From assembly GCF_011043545.1 (NCBI RefSeq), contig NZ_JAAKGP010000002.1, forward strand, positions 434,001 through 498,000: a stretch of 64,000 bases of DNA, given 5' to 3'. The stretch's first letter is position 1. The number at the start of each line of letters is the position of its first letter. Shown here in pieces: positions 8,247 through 17,489 of this stretch. The notes beneath the pieces were generated by a model that was given only the letters and a program-made list of their open reading frames with translations, was not told the origin of the DNA and ran no database searches. The translations under genes and the position numbers were made by a program. This DNA is from Rhodobacter sp. SGA-6-6. GTDB lineage: Bacteria > Pseudomonadota > Alphaproteobacteria > Rhodobacterales > Rhodobacteraceae.

Positions 8247-9659
8247 ATGACGCAGGAGGTTCACGCGACGGTCGACGGCGCGCTGGTGATGATCGGCTTC
8301 GGCTCCATCGGCAGGGGCGTGCTGCCGCTGATCGAGCGGCACATCGGCTTCGACCGCAGCCGGTTCACGGTGATCGAGCCTTCGGGCGACTTCTCCCATC
8401 TCCTGCGCGACCACGGCATCCGCCACCTGCAGCTGGCGCTGACGCCGGAGAATTTCGCCGAAACCCTGCGCGGCCTGTTCCCCGAGGGGAAGGGGATGAT
8501 CGTCAACCTGTCGGTCGACGTGGATTCCATCGAGTTGATGTTGCTGGCGCAGGAAATCGGCGTCCAATACATCGACACGGTGGTGGAGCCCTGGCCCGGC
8601 TTCTACTTCGGCTCGGCCCTGCCGAACGCCGACCGCACCAACTATCCGCTGCGCGAGAAGGTGCGGGCGCTGGCCGCGGCGTCGAAGGGCAAGCCGACCG
8701 CGGTCTCCTGCTGCGGGGCCAATCCCGGCATGGTGTCCTGGCTGCTGAAGGAGGCGCTGCTGCGGCTGGCCGCGGATACCGGCGTTCCGGCTGACCCGCG
8801 CAGCCGCGATGACTGGGCGGCGCTGATGCAGGGCCTCGGCGTCAAGGGCATCCATATCGCCGAGCGCGACACCCAGGTCTCGGCCCGGCCGAAGCCGAAG
8901 GGCGTCTTCGTCAACACCTGGTCGGTGGACGGCCTGCTGTCCGAAGGCTTCCAGCCCGCCGAACTGGGCTGGGGCACGCATGAGAAGAAGCTGCCGCCGC
9001 AGGGCCACGCCTTCGACCATGGCCCCGGCTATGCGATCTGGATCGACCGCCCCGGCGCCGACACCCGCGTGCGCAGCTGGTGCCCCGACGGGCCGCAGTT
9101 CGGCCATGTCATCACCCATAACGAGGCGCTGTCGATCCCGGACTATTACACCGTCTGGCAGGACGGCCGCGCCATCTACCGCCCGACCTGCCACTACGCC
9201 TACAACCCCTGCAACGACGCCATCCTTTCGCTGCACGAGGTCAAGGGCGCCGGGCAGCTGCCGACCCGGACCCATATCCTGACCGCCGAGGAGATCACCG
9301 AAGGCGGCGACGACCTCGGCGTGCTCCTTTACGGCCACGCGAAAGGGGCGATGTGGTATGGCTCCCGCCTCTCCTGCGACGAGGCGCGGGCCCTGGCGCC
9401 CTACCAGAACGCCACCGGGATGCAGGTCACCAGCGCGGTGCTGGCCGCCATGGTCTGGGCGGCCGAGAACCCGCGGGCCGGCATCGTCGAGGCCGACGAG
9501 ATGGACCACGCCCGCTGCCTTGAGGTCCAGCGCCCCTACCTGGGCCGGATCGAGTGCCACTACACCGACTGGACCCCGCTTGCGCACCGGATCAACAGCT
9601 TCGCCGAGGACCGCGACGAAGATGATTCCTGGCAGTTCACCAATTTCCTGGTGGTCTGA
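8247..9659 (+). CDS. hss: homospermidine synthase
   Basis: 470 residues. It makes sym-homospermidine from putrescine (or putrescine plus spermidine) in an NAD-dependent reaction (EC 2.5.1.44). The N-terminal Rossmann region has IGFGSIGRGVLPLI. Family segments include EPSGDF, YIDTVVEPWPGFY, SCCGANPGMVSW, HEKKLPPQGHAFDHGPG and YAYNPCNDAI. Homospermidine is the major long polyamine of many alphaproteobacteria, which fits the host. A GGAAAGGACGGGCGG ribosome-site region precedes the ATG. Confidence 0.95.
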   Translation: MTQEVHATVDGALVMIGFGSIGRGVLPLIERHIGFDRSRFTVIEPSGDFSHLLRDHGIRHLQLALTPENFAETLRGLFPEGKGMIVNLSVDVDSIELMLLAQEIGVQYIDTVVEPWPGFYFGSALPNADRTNYPLREKVRALAAASKGKPTAVSCCGANPGMVSWLLKEALLRLAADTGVPADPRSRDDWAALMQGLGVKGIHIAERDTQVSARPKPKGVFVNTWSVDGLLSEGFQPAELGWGTHEKKLPPQGHAFDHGPGYAIWIDRPGADTRVRSWCPDGPQFGHVITHNEALSIPDYYTVWQDGRAIYRPTCHYAYNPCNDAILSLHEVKGAGQLPTRTHILTAEEITEGGDDLGVLLYGHAKGAMWYGSRLSCDEARALAPYQNATGMQVTSAVLAAMVWAAENPRAGIVEADEMDHARCLEVQRPYLGRIECHYTDWTPLAHRINSFAEDRDEDDSWQFTNFLVV

Positions 9660-9685
9660 GGCAAGCGCCCGGCCCTGCCGGGAGA

Positions 9686-9705
9686 GCCTCCGGCGGGGAT
9701 ATTTG
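9686..9705 (+). repeat. GCCTCCGGCGGG..TATTTG repeat, copy 1
   Basis: GCCTCCGGCGGGGATATTTG lies 26 nt after the hss stop. It matches 18 of 20 bases at 43785-43804, where it also follows a stop codon. A related CCGGAGTATTTTTG occurs on the minus strand at about 34532-34545. Confidence 0.6.
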
Positions 9706-9761
9706 CAGGACGGAGAATGGAGCTTCCTGCTCCTCTTTCCGCCCGAGCAGCTCTCCCCGCC

Positions 9762-10301
9762 TCACTTCCGCCGCTTGTGCTCCTCCAGCCGCGGCATGAT
9801 CTCGACGAAGTTGCAGGGGCGGTGGCGGTAGTCCAGCTGCCAGCGCAGGATCTCGTCCCAGGCGTCGCGGCAGGCGCCGGGGCTGCCCGGCAGGGCGAAG
9901 AGATAGGTCCCCCCCGCCACCCCGCCGCAGGCGCGGCTCTGCACGGCGGAGGTGCCGATCTTCTGCATCGAGACCAGGGTGAAGACGGTGCCGAAGGCCT
10001 CGATCTCCTTCTCGTAGACGTCCCGATGCGCCTCGACCGTCACGTCGCGGCCGGTCAGGCCGGTGCCGCCGGTGGTCAGGATCACATCCACGCCCGGATC
10101 GGCGATCCAGTCGCGCAGCCGGGCGGCGATGCGGTCGCGGTCGTCGGGCAGCAGGTCGCGGGCGGCAAGGATGTGGCCCGCCCCGGTCAGCCGTTCGGCC
10201 AGCGTGTCGCCCGAGCGGTCGTCCTCCGGCCCGCGGCTGTCCGAGACGGTCAGCACCGCGATGCGGACCGGGATGAAGTCCTTGCTCTCGTCTATGCCCA
10301 T
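9762..10301 (-). CDS. moaB: molybdenum cofactor biosynthesis protein B
   Basis: 179 residues. MoaB/MogA-fold molybdopterin adenylyltransferase or related step of Moco synthesis. The family core [13 protein letters not shown] (about residues 75-87) and [17 protein letters not shown] are present, and VLTVSDSR is at the N terminus. The ATG at 10301 is chosen because upstream codons run into the neighbouring gene. The uracil-DNA glycosylase gene ends 28 nt upstream on the same strand, so the two are probably co-transcribed. No other Moco genes are in the window. Confidence 0.92.
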   Translation of the reverse strand: MGIDESKDFIPVRIAVLTVSDSRGPEDDRSGDTLAERLTGAGHILAARDLLPDDRDRIAARLRDWIADPGVDVILTTGGTGLTGRDVTVEAHRDVYEKEIEAFGTVFTLVSMQKIGTSAVQSRACGGVAGGTYLFALPGSPGACRDAWDEILRWQLDYRHRPCNFVEIMPRLEEHKRRK

Positions 10302-10329
10302 GCTCTGCTCCCTCGCTGCAAGGCCGGCC

Positions 10330-11139
10330 TCATCCCCGCAGCCTTTCCCGGATCGCCAGCAGGTCGGCCCAGGCATCGCGCTTGGCGGCGGGGTTGCGCA
10401 ACAGATAGGCCGGGTGGGTCATCGGCAGCATCGGCCGGTCCAGCGCGGTGGTCCAGTTGCCCCGCGCCCGCAGGATGCCGCGGTGGCCGGTCAGGCAGGA
10501 GAGCGGCGTGTTGCCCATCACCACGATCACCTGCGGGTCAGCCAGCTCGATATGGCGCAGGACGAAGGGCTTCATCATGGCGATCTCGGCCGGCTCCGGG
10601 TCGCGGTTGCCGGGGGGGCGCCAGAACATGACATTGGTGATGTAGAGCGCGCTTTCGGCATCCGGGCTTTGCCGGCTGAGGCCGATGGCGGCGAACATCC
10701 GGTCCAAGAGCTGCCCGGCCCGGCCGACGAAGGGGCGGCCGGCGAGGTCCTCGTCCCGCCCCGGCGCCTCGCCCAGGATCAAGAGCCGCGCGGCGGGGTT
10801 GCCGTCGGAGAAGACGGTGTTGCGCGCGCCCTTCTTCAACTCGCAAAGGTCGAAGGCCGCCACCGCCTCGCGCAGGTCGTCCAGAGTCCGGGCGGCCGCA
10901 GCGGCGGCGGCGGCGACGGCCACCGGGTCGAGTGCGGTGCGCACCGGCTCCGGCGTCGGGGTCTGGGGCCTTGCGGCAGGGGCAGCGGCGGCCGGCCGCG
11001 GCGCCGGCTGCGCCTCGGGCAGGCCGTAGCGGTCCACCGGGGTATCGGACAGCGCCTCGTCCACCCCCGCGTCCAGCTGCCAGGCCAGCGCGGCCAGCGC
11101 GGCGTGCCAGTCGGCGGCGATGTCGGAGGCGATTCCCAT
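10330..11139 (-). CDS. uracil-DNA glycosylase, family 4-like, lacking most Fe-S ligands
   Basis: 269 residues: an about 100-residue Ala/Pro-rich N-terminal extension, then a UDG domain with [24 protein letters not shown] (given in pieces: GEAPG and RPFVGRAG), [15 protein letters not shown] and [11 protein letters not shown]. These are family-4 uracil-excision motifs. The usual iron-sulphur cysteines are mostly missing: only FDLC remains near the domain start, the C of the KCRPP motif is W, and the following helix has MM. The domain may still fold and act on uracil, or may be a divergent subclass. It is co-directional with moaB. Confidence 0.85.
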   Translation of the reverse strand: MGIASDIAADWHAALAALAWQLDAGVDEALSDTPVDRYGLPEAQPAPRPAAAAPAARPQTPTPEPVRTALDPVAVAAAAAAAARTLDDLREAVAAFDLCELKKGARNTVFSDGNPAARLLILGEAPGRDEDLAGRPFVGRAGQLLDRMFAAIGLSRQSPDAESALYITNVMFWRPPGNRDPEPAEIAMMKPFVLRHIELADPQVIVVMGNTPLSCLTGHRGILRARGNWTTALDRPMLPMTHPAYLLRNPAAKRDAWADLLAIRERLRG

Positions 11140-11234
11140 GGGCCGGAGGGTAGGCCGCGGCGGCTGGGGCGGCAAGGCTTGCCCCCCTCGCCCGCTTTGC
11201 GCTAAGCCGGGCGAAACCGAAGGGAACCTCCCCC

Positions 11235-12197
11235 ATGGCCTTCCGCGCCCGCCACCTGCTTGGCATCGAACCGCTCGCGCCGCTGGAAATCACCACCGTC
11301 CTCGATCTTGCCGACCGCTATGTCGACCTGAACCGCCGCACGGTGAAGCAGTCCGACGTGCTGGCCGGGATGACGCAGATCAACATGTTCTTCGAGAACT
11401 CCACCCGCACCCAGGCCAGCTTCGAGCTGGCGGGCAAGCGGCTGGGGGCGGATGTGATGAACATGGCGGTGGCCCAGTCCTCGGTGAAGAAGGGCGAGAC
11501 GCTGATCGACACCGCGCTGACGCTGAACGCTATGCACCCGGACCTGCTGGTGGTCCGGCATCCCTCTTCGGGAGCGGTGAACCTGCTGGCGTCCAAGGTG
11601 AACTGCGCGGTGCTGAACGCCGGCGACGGGCGGCACGAGCATCCGACCCAGGCGCTGCTGGATGCGCTGACGATCCGGCGGGCGAAGGGGCGGATCCAGC
11701 GGCTGACGGTGGCGATCTGCGGCGACATCGCGCATAGCCGCGTGGCCCGGTCGAACCTGATCCTGCTGAACAAGATGGAGAACCGCATCCGCCTGATCGC
11801 GCCGCCGACGCTGATGCCCTCGGGCGTCGACGCCTTCGGCTGCGAGCTGTTCGACGACATGCGCGAGGGGCTGAAGGGCGCCGACGTGGTGATGATGCTG
11901 CGGCTGCAGAAGGAGCGGATGGACGGCGGCTTCATCCCTTCGGAGCGCGAGTATTACCACCGCTACGGGCTGGACGCCGAGAAGCTGTCCCACGCCAGCC
12001 CCGAGGCCATCGTGATGCACCCAGGACCGATGAACCGCGGGGTGGAGATCGACGGCGACCTGGCCGACGACATCAACCGCTCGGTGATCCAGGACCAGGT
12101 GGAGATGGGCGTGGCGGTGCGCATGGCCTGCATGGACCTGCTGGCCCGCAACCTGCGGGCGGAACGCGGGCGGAAGATCGTGGGGACGATGGTGTGA
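11235..12197 (+). CDS. pyrB: aspartate carbamoyltransferase catalytic subunit
   Basis: 320 residues. It condenses carbamoyl phosphate with aspartate in pyrimidine synthesis (EC 2.1.3.2). Visible motifs are [13 protein letters not shown] (carbamoyl-phosphate loop), [13 protein letters not shown], and the C-terminal [11 protein letters not shown]. No pyrI is present. It is followed by small membrane genes and a catalytically degenerate dihydroorotase, an arrangement like the PyrB-PyrC' holoenzymes known in pseudomonads. Its stop overlaps the next GTG start. Confidence 0.96.
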   Translation: MAFRARHLLGIEPLAPLEITTVLDLADRYVDLNRRTVKQSDVLAGMTQINMFFENSTRTQASFELAGKRLGADVMNMAVAQSSVKKGETLIDTALTLNAMHPDLLVVRHPSSGAVNLLASKVNCAVLNAGDGRHEHPTQALLDALTIRRAKGRIQRLTVAICGDIAHSRVARSNLILLNKMENRIRLIAPPTLMPSGVDAFGCELFDDMREGLKGADVVMMLRLQKERMDGGFIPSEREYYHRYGLDAEKLSHASPEAIVMHPGPMNRGVEIDGDLADDINRSVIQDQVEMGVAVRMACMDLLARNLRAERGRKIVGTMV

Positions 12198-12673
12198 GCG
12201 GATTGCTGGCGCCTGAACCTGCCGGAGCATCGGTCACCGCGGACCCGGCGGCGACGCCCGACTGGCCCGGTCTTCTTACCTCCGGCGAGGTGCTTCTGTG
12301 GTCCGGCCGGCCGGACTTTACCGGAACCGCGATTTTTGCCGGTTCGGTCTTCCTCTTCAGCCTCGTCGCCGGGCCAGCGGTGTTGCCGGTGCTTGCCTTT
12401 CCCGCAGGCGCCTTTTTCCTGTTCGCGCGGGATGCCTATGCGCTGACCGACCGCCGCATCCTCGTCCGCCGCCATCCCTTCGCCGGGGCGCCCCGGCTGC
12501 AGTCGCTGCCGCGGGCCGGCACCTGGCCCCAGCCCTACTGGTCCGGCGGCTGGCGCGGCCTGACCTTCACCGCCCCCGATGGCAGCCGCCTGCATTTCCG
12601 CCTGCTGAATCGCAAGACCATGGCGCATCTGATCGCGCTTTACGCCGCCCCGGACGGGAAGGCCCCGCGATGA
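12194..12673 (+). CDS. small membrane protein, PH-domain-like
   Basis: 159 residues; the GTG at 12194 overlaps the pyrB stop (GTGA), so translation is coupled. Two adjacent hydrophobic segments (about residues 45-80) are followed by [13 protein letters not shown], a segment seen in bacterial PH-like (bPH) membrane proteins, then a basic and aromatic C-terminal half. The function is unknown. It shares layout with the protein at 12786, which also has membrane segments followed by a D-R-W-L-L-T-G-R-R-L strand. Confidence 0.75.
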   Translation: MSGLLAPEPAGASVTADPAATPDWPGLLTSGEVLLWSGRPDFTGTAIFAGSVFLFSLVAGPAVLPVLAFPAGAFFLFARDAYALTDRRILVRRHPFAGAPRLQSLPRAGTWPQPYWSGGWRGLTFTAPDGSRLHFRLLNRKTMAHLIALYAAPDGKAPR

Positions 12674-12783
12674 ACCCTGACCGCAAGCCCTCGAAGGACG
12701 ACATGCGCAAGGGCGGCATGGTAGCCGTGGCCGTGCTGGTCTTCCTGGCCGTCTTCACCACTCTCTTCGTGTTGATGGGATAG
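12670..12783 (+). CDS. 37-residue single-span membrane protein
   Basis: The ATG at 12670 overlaps the previous stop by 4 bp (ATGA). The protein has a charged N terminus ([16 protein letters not shown]) and one hydrophobic span (MVAVAVLVFLAVFTTLFVLMG). The overlap upstream and the 2-nt gap to the next ATG (12786) make it very likely to be translated. No function can be assigned. It resembles the small single-pass proteins often found between pyr genes in Rhodobacterales. Confidence 0.7.
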   Translation: MNPDRKPSKDDMRKGGMVAVAVLVFLAVFTTLFVLMG

Positions 12784-12785
12784 CG

Positions 12786-13235
12786 ATGGCGCGGATCGAG
12801 CCGGACGGGATCATGGGGCACGCGGTCCGGCCGGACCCGGACGAGGCGGTGCTGGAGGAGTTCCGCGCCGACCGGCTGGTCTACTGGAAGGCGCATCTGG
12901 TGATGGCGGTGGTCCTGGGCACCGTCGCGGGGCTGGTGCTGATCTGGCAGGGCAATCCCTTTCCGGCGGCCGGCCCGATCGGCGCGGCGATCGCCATCGC
13001 GGCGCGGGCGGCTTATCTGGCCTCCGAGGCGCTGTCCGACCGCTGGCTGCTGACCGGCCGCCGGCTGATCGGCCCGGCGGGCCGCAGCATTCCGCTGGCG
13101 CAGCTGCGCCTTGCCCGACCCTTCCTCGGCGCCGTGCAGATCGTCACCCTGTCAGGAGACAAGCATCTGATGAAATACCTCTCCGACCCGCAGGCCGCGG
13201 CCCGGCGGATTCTGACCGTGGCGGGGCGCGGATGA
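12786..13235 (+). CDS. small membrane protein, PH-domain-like (second copy)
   Basis: 149 residues: a charged N terminus, two hydrophobic segments (about 40-60 and 63-85), then DRWLLTGRRLIGPAGRSIPLAQLRLARP and a C-terminal strand-rich part, as in bacterial PH-domain proteins. Its stop overlaps the next ATG by 4 bp. It sits inside the pyrB-dihydroorotase operon. The cellular role is unknown; the paired arrangement with the protein at 12194 suggests a hetero-complex, which is inference. Confidence 0.7.
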   Translation: MARIEPDGIMGHAVRPDPDEAVLEEFRADRLVYWKAHLVMAVVLGTVAGLVLIWQGNPFPAAGPIGAAIAIAARAAYLASEALSDRWLLTGRRLIGPAGRSIPLAQLRLARPFLGAVQIVTLSGDKHLMKYLSDPQAAARRILTVAGRG

Positions 13236-13528
13236 CCGGCCCCGACGCCGACCGCGACGGCCCGCCGGTCTTCCTGCCCGAGCCCGTGCGGCCCGATCCC
13301 GCGCCAGAGACGGTCGAGGCCGACCGCGCGGAGCCGCCCCCCGCCGGCCGGGGCCAGCGGCTCGACCCGGCGCGGGACCGGCCGCAGCCGCGGCGCGGCC
13401 CGCCACCTTGGGCGCTGTGGCTGGGGCTGGTGGCGACGCTGGCGCTCTCCATCTCCGAGGGCTCGCCGATCCCCTTCCTGATGGGCGCGGCGGCCTTCTA
13501 CCTCTTCCGCCGCCGCGGCAGGCCCTAG
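13232..13528 (+). CDS. proline-rich single-pass membrane protein
   Basis: 98 residues. The ATG at 13232 overlaps the preceding stop. About 65 residues of Pro/Asp/Arg-rich, probably disordered sequence precede one hydrophobic stretch (PPWALWLGLVATLALSI), then a second short one, ending FRRRGRP. There is no recognised domain. It lies 68 nt before the dihydroorotase-like gene and is the last member of the small-gene block. Confidence 0.65.
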   Translation: MTGPDADRDGPPVFLPEPVRPDPAPETVEADRAEPPPAGRGQRLDPARDRPQPRRGPPPWALWLGLVATLALSISEGSPIPFLMGAAAFYLFRRRGRP

Positions 13529-13596
13529 ACCGGCTGGACAGACGCCGCCGCCGCCCCTACACGCCCGGACCGACGGGCCAGACAGAGACCGGACAG

Positions 13597-14868
13597 ATGA
13601 CCACGCTGCATTTCGCCAACGCCCGCCTGATCGATCCCGAGGCCGGGACCGACAGCCCCGGCAGCCTGACGGTCCGCGACGGCGCGATCCTCGGCCGCGA
13701 CGCGAAGCTGCCGAAGGGGGCCGAGGTGGTGGAGTGCGGCGGCAAGTGCCTGGCCCCCGGCATCATCGACTGGGGGGTGAAGATCGGCGAGCCCGGCGAG
13801 CGGCACCGGGAATCTTTCCGCTCGGCGGGCCTCGCGGCGGCGGCGGGCGGCGTGACCACGATCATCGCCCGGCCCGACACCCTGCCCGCCATCGACACCC
13901 CTGAAGTGCTGGAATTCGTCACCCGCCGCGCCGCCGAATCCGCCCCCGTGCGCATCCGCCACATGGCCGCCCTGACCAAGGGCCGCGAGGGGCGCGAGAT
14001 GACCGAGATCGGCTTCCTGCTGGACGCCGGCGCGGTGGCCTTCACCGATGTCTTCGCGGTGGCGCCCGACACCAAGGCGCTGTCCCGCGCGCTGACCTAT
14101 GCCCGCTCCCTGGGCGCGCTGGTCGTCGGCCACCCGCAGGAGCCTGGCCTGTCGAAGGGCGCCTCGGCGACCTCCGGCAAGTTCGCCTCTCTCCGCGGCT
14201 TGCCCGCGGTGACGCCGCTGGCGGAACGGATGGGGCTGGAGCGCGACCTCGCGCTGGTCGAGATGACGCGCGCCAGCTACCACGCCGACCAGATCACCAC
14301 GGCCGCCGCCCTGCCCGCCCTGCAACGCGCCCGGGCGGCGGGACTGGATGTCACGGCGGGGACCTCGATCCACCACCTGACGCTGAACGAATTCGACGTC
14401 GGCGACTACCGCACCTTCTTCAAGCTGACCCCGCCGCTGCGATCCGAGGACGACCGGCAGGCCGTCATCGCCGCGCTGGCGGACGGCACCATCGACGTGG
14501 TGGCCAGTTTCCACACCCCGGCCGACGAGGAATCGAAGCGCCGGCCCTTCGAGGAGGCCGCCACCGGCGCCGTGGCGCTGGAAACCTTCCTGCCCGCGGC
14601 GATGCGGCTTTACCACGGCGGTCACCTGACGCTGCCCGCGCTGTTCCGCGCCATGGCGCTGAACCCCGCCCGCCGCCTGGGCCTGCCGCAGGGGCGGCTG
14701 GCGGAAGGCGCCCCGGCCGATCTGGTGCTGTTCGACCCCGACGCGCCGTTCCAGCTGGACCGCTTCGCCCTGCGCTCGAAGTCGAAGAACACCCCTTTCG
14801 ACGGCGCGCGGATGGAGGGTAAGGTGCTGGCGACATGGGTCGGCGGCGCGCAGGTCTTCGCCGCCTGA
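13597..14868 (+). CDS. pyrX: dihydroorotase homologue, apparently non-catalytic (PyrC'/PyrX type)
   Basis: 423 residues. The fold is clearly dihydroorotase: LAPGIIDWGVKIGEPG, GGVTTIIARPDT, VTAGTSIHHLTL and FHTPADEESKRRPFEEAATG. The zinc-binding HxH after P-G-x-x-D is replaced (DWGVK), and the metal/catalytic DHAPH is SFHTPA. In Pseudomonas such inactive PyrC' proteins form a required scaffold with PyrB, and its location downstream of pyrB supports the same role here (inference). An active PyrC should be encoded elsewhere. Annotated pipelines may simply call it dihydroorotase. Confidence 0.85.
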   Translation: MTTLHFANARLIDPEAGTDSPGSLTVRDGAILGRDAKLPKGAEVVECGGKCLAPGIIDWGVKIGEPGERHRESFRSAGLAAAAGGVTTIIARPDTLPAIDTPEVLEFVTRRAAESAPVRIRHMAALTKGREGREMTEIGFLLDAGAVAFTDVFAVAPDTKALSRALTYARSLGALVVGHPQEPGLSKGASATSGKFASLRGLPAVTPLAERMGLERDLALVEMTRASYHADQITTAAALPALQRARAAGLDVTAGTSIHHLTLNEFDVGDYRTFFKLTPPLRSEDDRQAVIAALADGTIDVVASFHTPADEESKRRPFEEAATGAVALETFLPAAMRLYHGGHLTLPALFRAMALNPARRLGLPQGRLAEGAPADLVLFDPDAPFQLDRFALRSKSKNTPFDGARMEGKVLATWVGGAQVFAA

Positions 14869-14878
14869 GGGGACGGAC

Positions 14879-15499
14879 ATGCCGGAACTGGTGACTGCAA
14901 CCGACACGCTGGTCCTGACGGCGGTGCTGGCCTATCTCTTGGGGTCGATCCCCTTCGGCGTGCTGGTGACCCGGGCGATGGGGCTGGGCGACCTGCGCCG
15001 GATCGGCTCGGGCAACATCGGCGCCACCAACGTGCTGCGCACCGGCAACAAGGGCGCGGCTTTGGCGACGCTGCTGCTGGACGGCGGCAAGGGCGCGCTG
15101 GCGGTGGTGCTGGCGCGGGCCTTCCTGGGCGCCGAGGATGCCGCGCAGCTGGCGGGGCTGGCCGCCTTCCTCGGCCATCTCTATCCGGTCTGGCTGGGGT
15201 TCAAGGGCGGCAAGGGGGTGGCGACCTTCCTCGGCCTGATGCTGGCGCTGGACTGGCGCGTCGGGCTGGCCTGCTGCGCCACCTGGGCGGTGGCGGTGGC
15301 GGTGACCCGCATCTCCTCGGTCGGCGCGCTGGTGGCGGCGGCGCTGTCGCCGCTCTGGCTCTTCGCCTTCGACCACGGCCGGATGCTGCTGCTGACCATG
15401 ATCCTGACCGTGCTGATCTACATCCGCCACGCCGCCAACCTCGCCCGCCTCAAGGCCGGGACCGAGCCGAAGATCGGGCAGAAGAAGCCGCAGGGCTGA
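14879..15499 (+). CDS. plsY: glycerol-3-phosphate acyltransferase PlsY
   Basis: 206 residues, integral membrane. It transfers acyl from acyl-phosphate to glycerol-3-phosphate, the first step of phospholipid synthesis. Family motifs are present: LGSIPFG near the N terminus, RRIGSGNIGATNVLRTGNKGAA (G-S-G-N-x-G-A-T-N), LDGGKGAL, and GHLYPVWLGFKGGKGVAT. Five hydrophobic spans are visible. The start lies 10 nt after the dihydroorotase-like stop, so it belongs to the same transcription unit. Confidence 0.95.
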   Translation: MPELVTATDTLVLTAVLAYLLGSIPFGVLVTRAMGLGDLRRIGSGNIGATNVLRTGNKGAALATLLLDGGKGALAVVLARAFLGAEDAAQLAGLAAFLGHLYPVWLGFKGGKGVATFLGLMLALDWRVGLACCATWAVAVAVTRISSVGALVAAALSPLWLFAFDHGRMLLLTMILTVLIYIRHAANLARLKAGTEPKIGQKKPQG

Positions 15500-15500
15500 C

Positions 15501-16007
15501 ATGAGCGACGGACTGCTCCTTGGGCTGTTCGGGCTGGTGCTGCTGGCAATCCTGCTGCTTCTGCTGGCCCGGAGCCGGAGATCGGCACATGAGGCGGATG
15601 CACGGCCGCAGGCGGTGGTGGACGGCTCGAACGTCATGCACTGGCAGGACAACACGCCCCGGCTCGGCCCGGTGATCGCGGTGCTGGACCTGCTGGACCG
15701 CCGCGGCTACCGCGCCGGGGTGATCTTCGATGCCAATGCCGGTTACAAGCTGACCGGCCGCTACCTGCATGACGGCGATTTCGGCGCGCTGCTGGGGATC
15801 GGCGCGGATCGCGTGCTGGTGGTGCCGAAGGGCACCCAGGCCGACCCGTTCCTGCTGACCCACGCCAGCGACGCCGATGCCATCGTGGTCAGCAACGACC
15901 GCTTCCGCGACCGGATCGCCGAATTCCCGAAGATGGGCCGGCCCGGACGCCTCGTCCGCGGCGGCTGGAAGGACGGCAAGCCCTGGCTGGATCTGCCGGA
16001 GCGGTGA
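15501..16007 (+). CDS. membrane-anchored NYN/Zc3h12a-like ribonuclease
   Basis: 168 residues. A single N-terminal membrane helix (residues about 5-23, LLLGLFGLVLLAILLLLLA) precedes a PIN-like NYN domain. That domain has AVVDGSNVMHW (first catalytic Asp), GVIFDANAGYKL and SDADAIVVSNDRFRDRIAEF, the acidic arrangement of Zc3h12a-type endonucleases. It starts 1 nt after the plsY stop. The RNA targets are unknown. Membrane tethering of an RNase domain is the point of interest. Confidence 0.8.
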   Translation: MSDGLLLGLFGLVLLAILLLLLARSRRSAHEADARPQAVVDGSNVMHWQDNTPRLGPVIAVLDLLDRRGYRAGVIFDANAGYKLTGRYLHDGDFGALLGIGADRVLVVPKGTQADPFLLTHASDADAIVVSNDRFRDRIAEFPKMGRPGRLVRGGWKDGKPWLDLPER

Positions 16008-16035
16008 CGCACCGAAATCCGCGCGGAAATCGTCC

Positions 16036-17382
16036 CTAAAGGCTCGCCGCCTCGTAGATCGGGGCCAGCGACCCGCCCCATTCGTCGCGATACAGCTCCA
16101 GCCAGCGGTCGGCCTGCACCCTGCCCGAGGCCAGGCTTTCCATCAGCGGCGCCAGCAGCCGCTCCTCGCCATGGCCGCGCGCGGCCAGCCCGGCCTGCGA
16201 CAAGGCCACCGCAGCGCGCGCCAGGTCCAGCAGCTTCACCCCGCCGGCCTCGCCCTGCAGGGCGGAGACCGAGGCGGCGACGCGCAGGCCCTGCCGGGTC
16301 TCGGCGTCGAAGCCCTTCACCAGGTCCCAGGCGGCGTCCAGCGCGGTCTGGTCATACATCAGCCCGGTCCAGAACGCCGGCAGCGCCACCAGATGCGCCC
16401 GGCTGCCGGCATCGGCGCCGCGCATCTCGATGTATTTCTTCACCCGCGCCTCGGGGAAGACGGTGGTCAGGTGGTCGGCCCAATCCGACAGCGTTGGCTT
16501 CTCGCCCGGCAGGGCGGGCAGCTTCCCGGCCATGAAGTCGCGGAAGGACTGGCCGAGCGCGTCGATGTATTTCCCGTCGCGGTAGACGAAATACATCGGC
16601 ACATCCAGCACCCAGTCGGCATAGCGCTGGAAGCCCATCCCGTCCTCGAACACGAAGGGCAGCATCCCGGTCCGGCTGTCGTCCAGCCCCCGCCAGATGC
16701 GCGAGCGCCAGCTCTTGTGGCCGTTTTCCTTGCCCTCGAAGAAGGGGGAGGAGGCGAACAGCGCCGTCGCCACCGGCTGCAGCGCCAGCGCCACCCGCAG
16801 CTTCTGCACCATGTCGGCCTCGGACCCGTAGTCGAGGTTCACCTGCACGGTGGAGGTGCGATACATCATCTGGGTGCCATGGGTGCCGACGCGCCCCATG
16901 TAATCGGTCATCAGCCGGTAGCGCCCCTTCGGCATCACCGGCATCTGCGCGTGGGTCCAGTCCGGCGCGGCGCCGATGGACATGAAGCGGATGCCCAGGG
17001 GGCCGGCGATCTGCGCCACCTCCTCCAGGTGGTTGTCCAGCTCCGCCGCGGTCTCCGTCACCGAGACCAGCGGCGCGCCGGAGAGTTCGAACTGGCCGCC
17101 GGGCTCCAGGCTGATGTTGGCGCCGTTGCGGGTCAGGCCGATGGTGTTGTCGCCCTCGCGCACCGGCGACCAGCCGAAGCGCGCCTCCAGCGCCGCGAAC
17201 AGGGCCGAGATCGAGCGGTCGCCGGCATAGGGCAGCGGCAGGCGCGAGTCGGTCAGCCAGCCGAATTTCTCGTGCTCGGTGCCGATGCGCCATTGCTCGC
17301 GCGGCTTGCAGCCGGACTCCAGCAGGCCCGCCAGCTGGTCGAAGCTCTCGATCGGTCCGCCGCCGGACTGGGGAATGGACAT
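16036..17382 (-). CDS. gshA: glutamate-cysteine ligase (plant/alphaproteobacterial type)
   Basis: 448 residues. First enzyme of glutathione synthesis (EC 6.3.2.2). It belongs to the class found in plants and alphaproteobacteria: ESGCKPREQWRIGTEHEKFGW near the N terminus, GGQFELSGAP, MYRTSTVQVNLDYGSE and MRGADAGSRAHLVALPAFW. The ATG at 17382 is preceded by ACGGAG. The opposing NYN gene ends 28 nt away, so the two are convergent. Upstream on the same strand are a small membrane protein and rsmE. Confidence 0.93.
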   Translation of the reverse strand: MSIPQSGGGPIESFDQLAGLLESGCKPREQWRIGTEHEKFGWLTDSRLPLPYAGDRSISALFAALEARFGWSPVREGDNTIGLTRNGANISLEPGGQFELSGAPLVSVTETAAELDNHLEEVAQIAGPLGIRFMSIGAAPDWTHAQMPVMPKGRYRLMTDYMGRVGTHGTQMMYRTSTVQVNLDYGSEADMVQKLRVALALQPVATALFASSPFFEGKENGHKSWRSRIWRGLDDSRTGMLPFVFEDGMGFQRYADWVLDVPMYFVYRDGKYIDALGQSFRDFMAGKLPALPGEKPTLSDWADHLTTVFPEARVKKYIEMRGADAGSRAHLVALPAFWTGLMYDQTALDAAWDLVKGFDAETRQGLRVAASVSALQGEAGGVKLLDLARAAVALSQAGLAARGHGEERLLAPLMESLASGRVQADRWLELYRDEWGGSLAPIYEAASL

Positions 17383-17489
17383 GGGCAGGCTCCGTCTGGG
17401 GGACAGGTCGTTTCGGCGGACACAGGTGTCTTGCCGATCAGGGATAGTCAAGGGACCCGGCGAAATCATCACAAAAGGTCATGGCAGAA

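Noticed and set aside
11140-11234. A pyrB promoter or uracil-responsive leader
   Set aside because: Only weak TTGCCC..GCTAAG elements and no clear hairpin; not strong enough to list.
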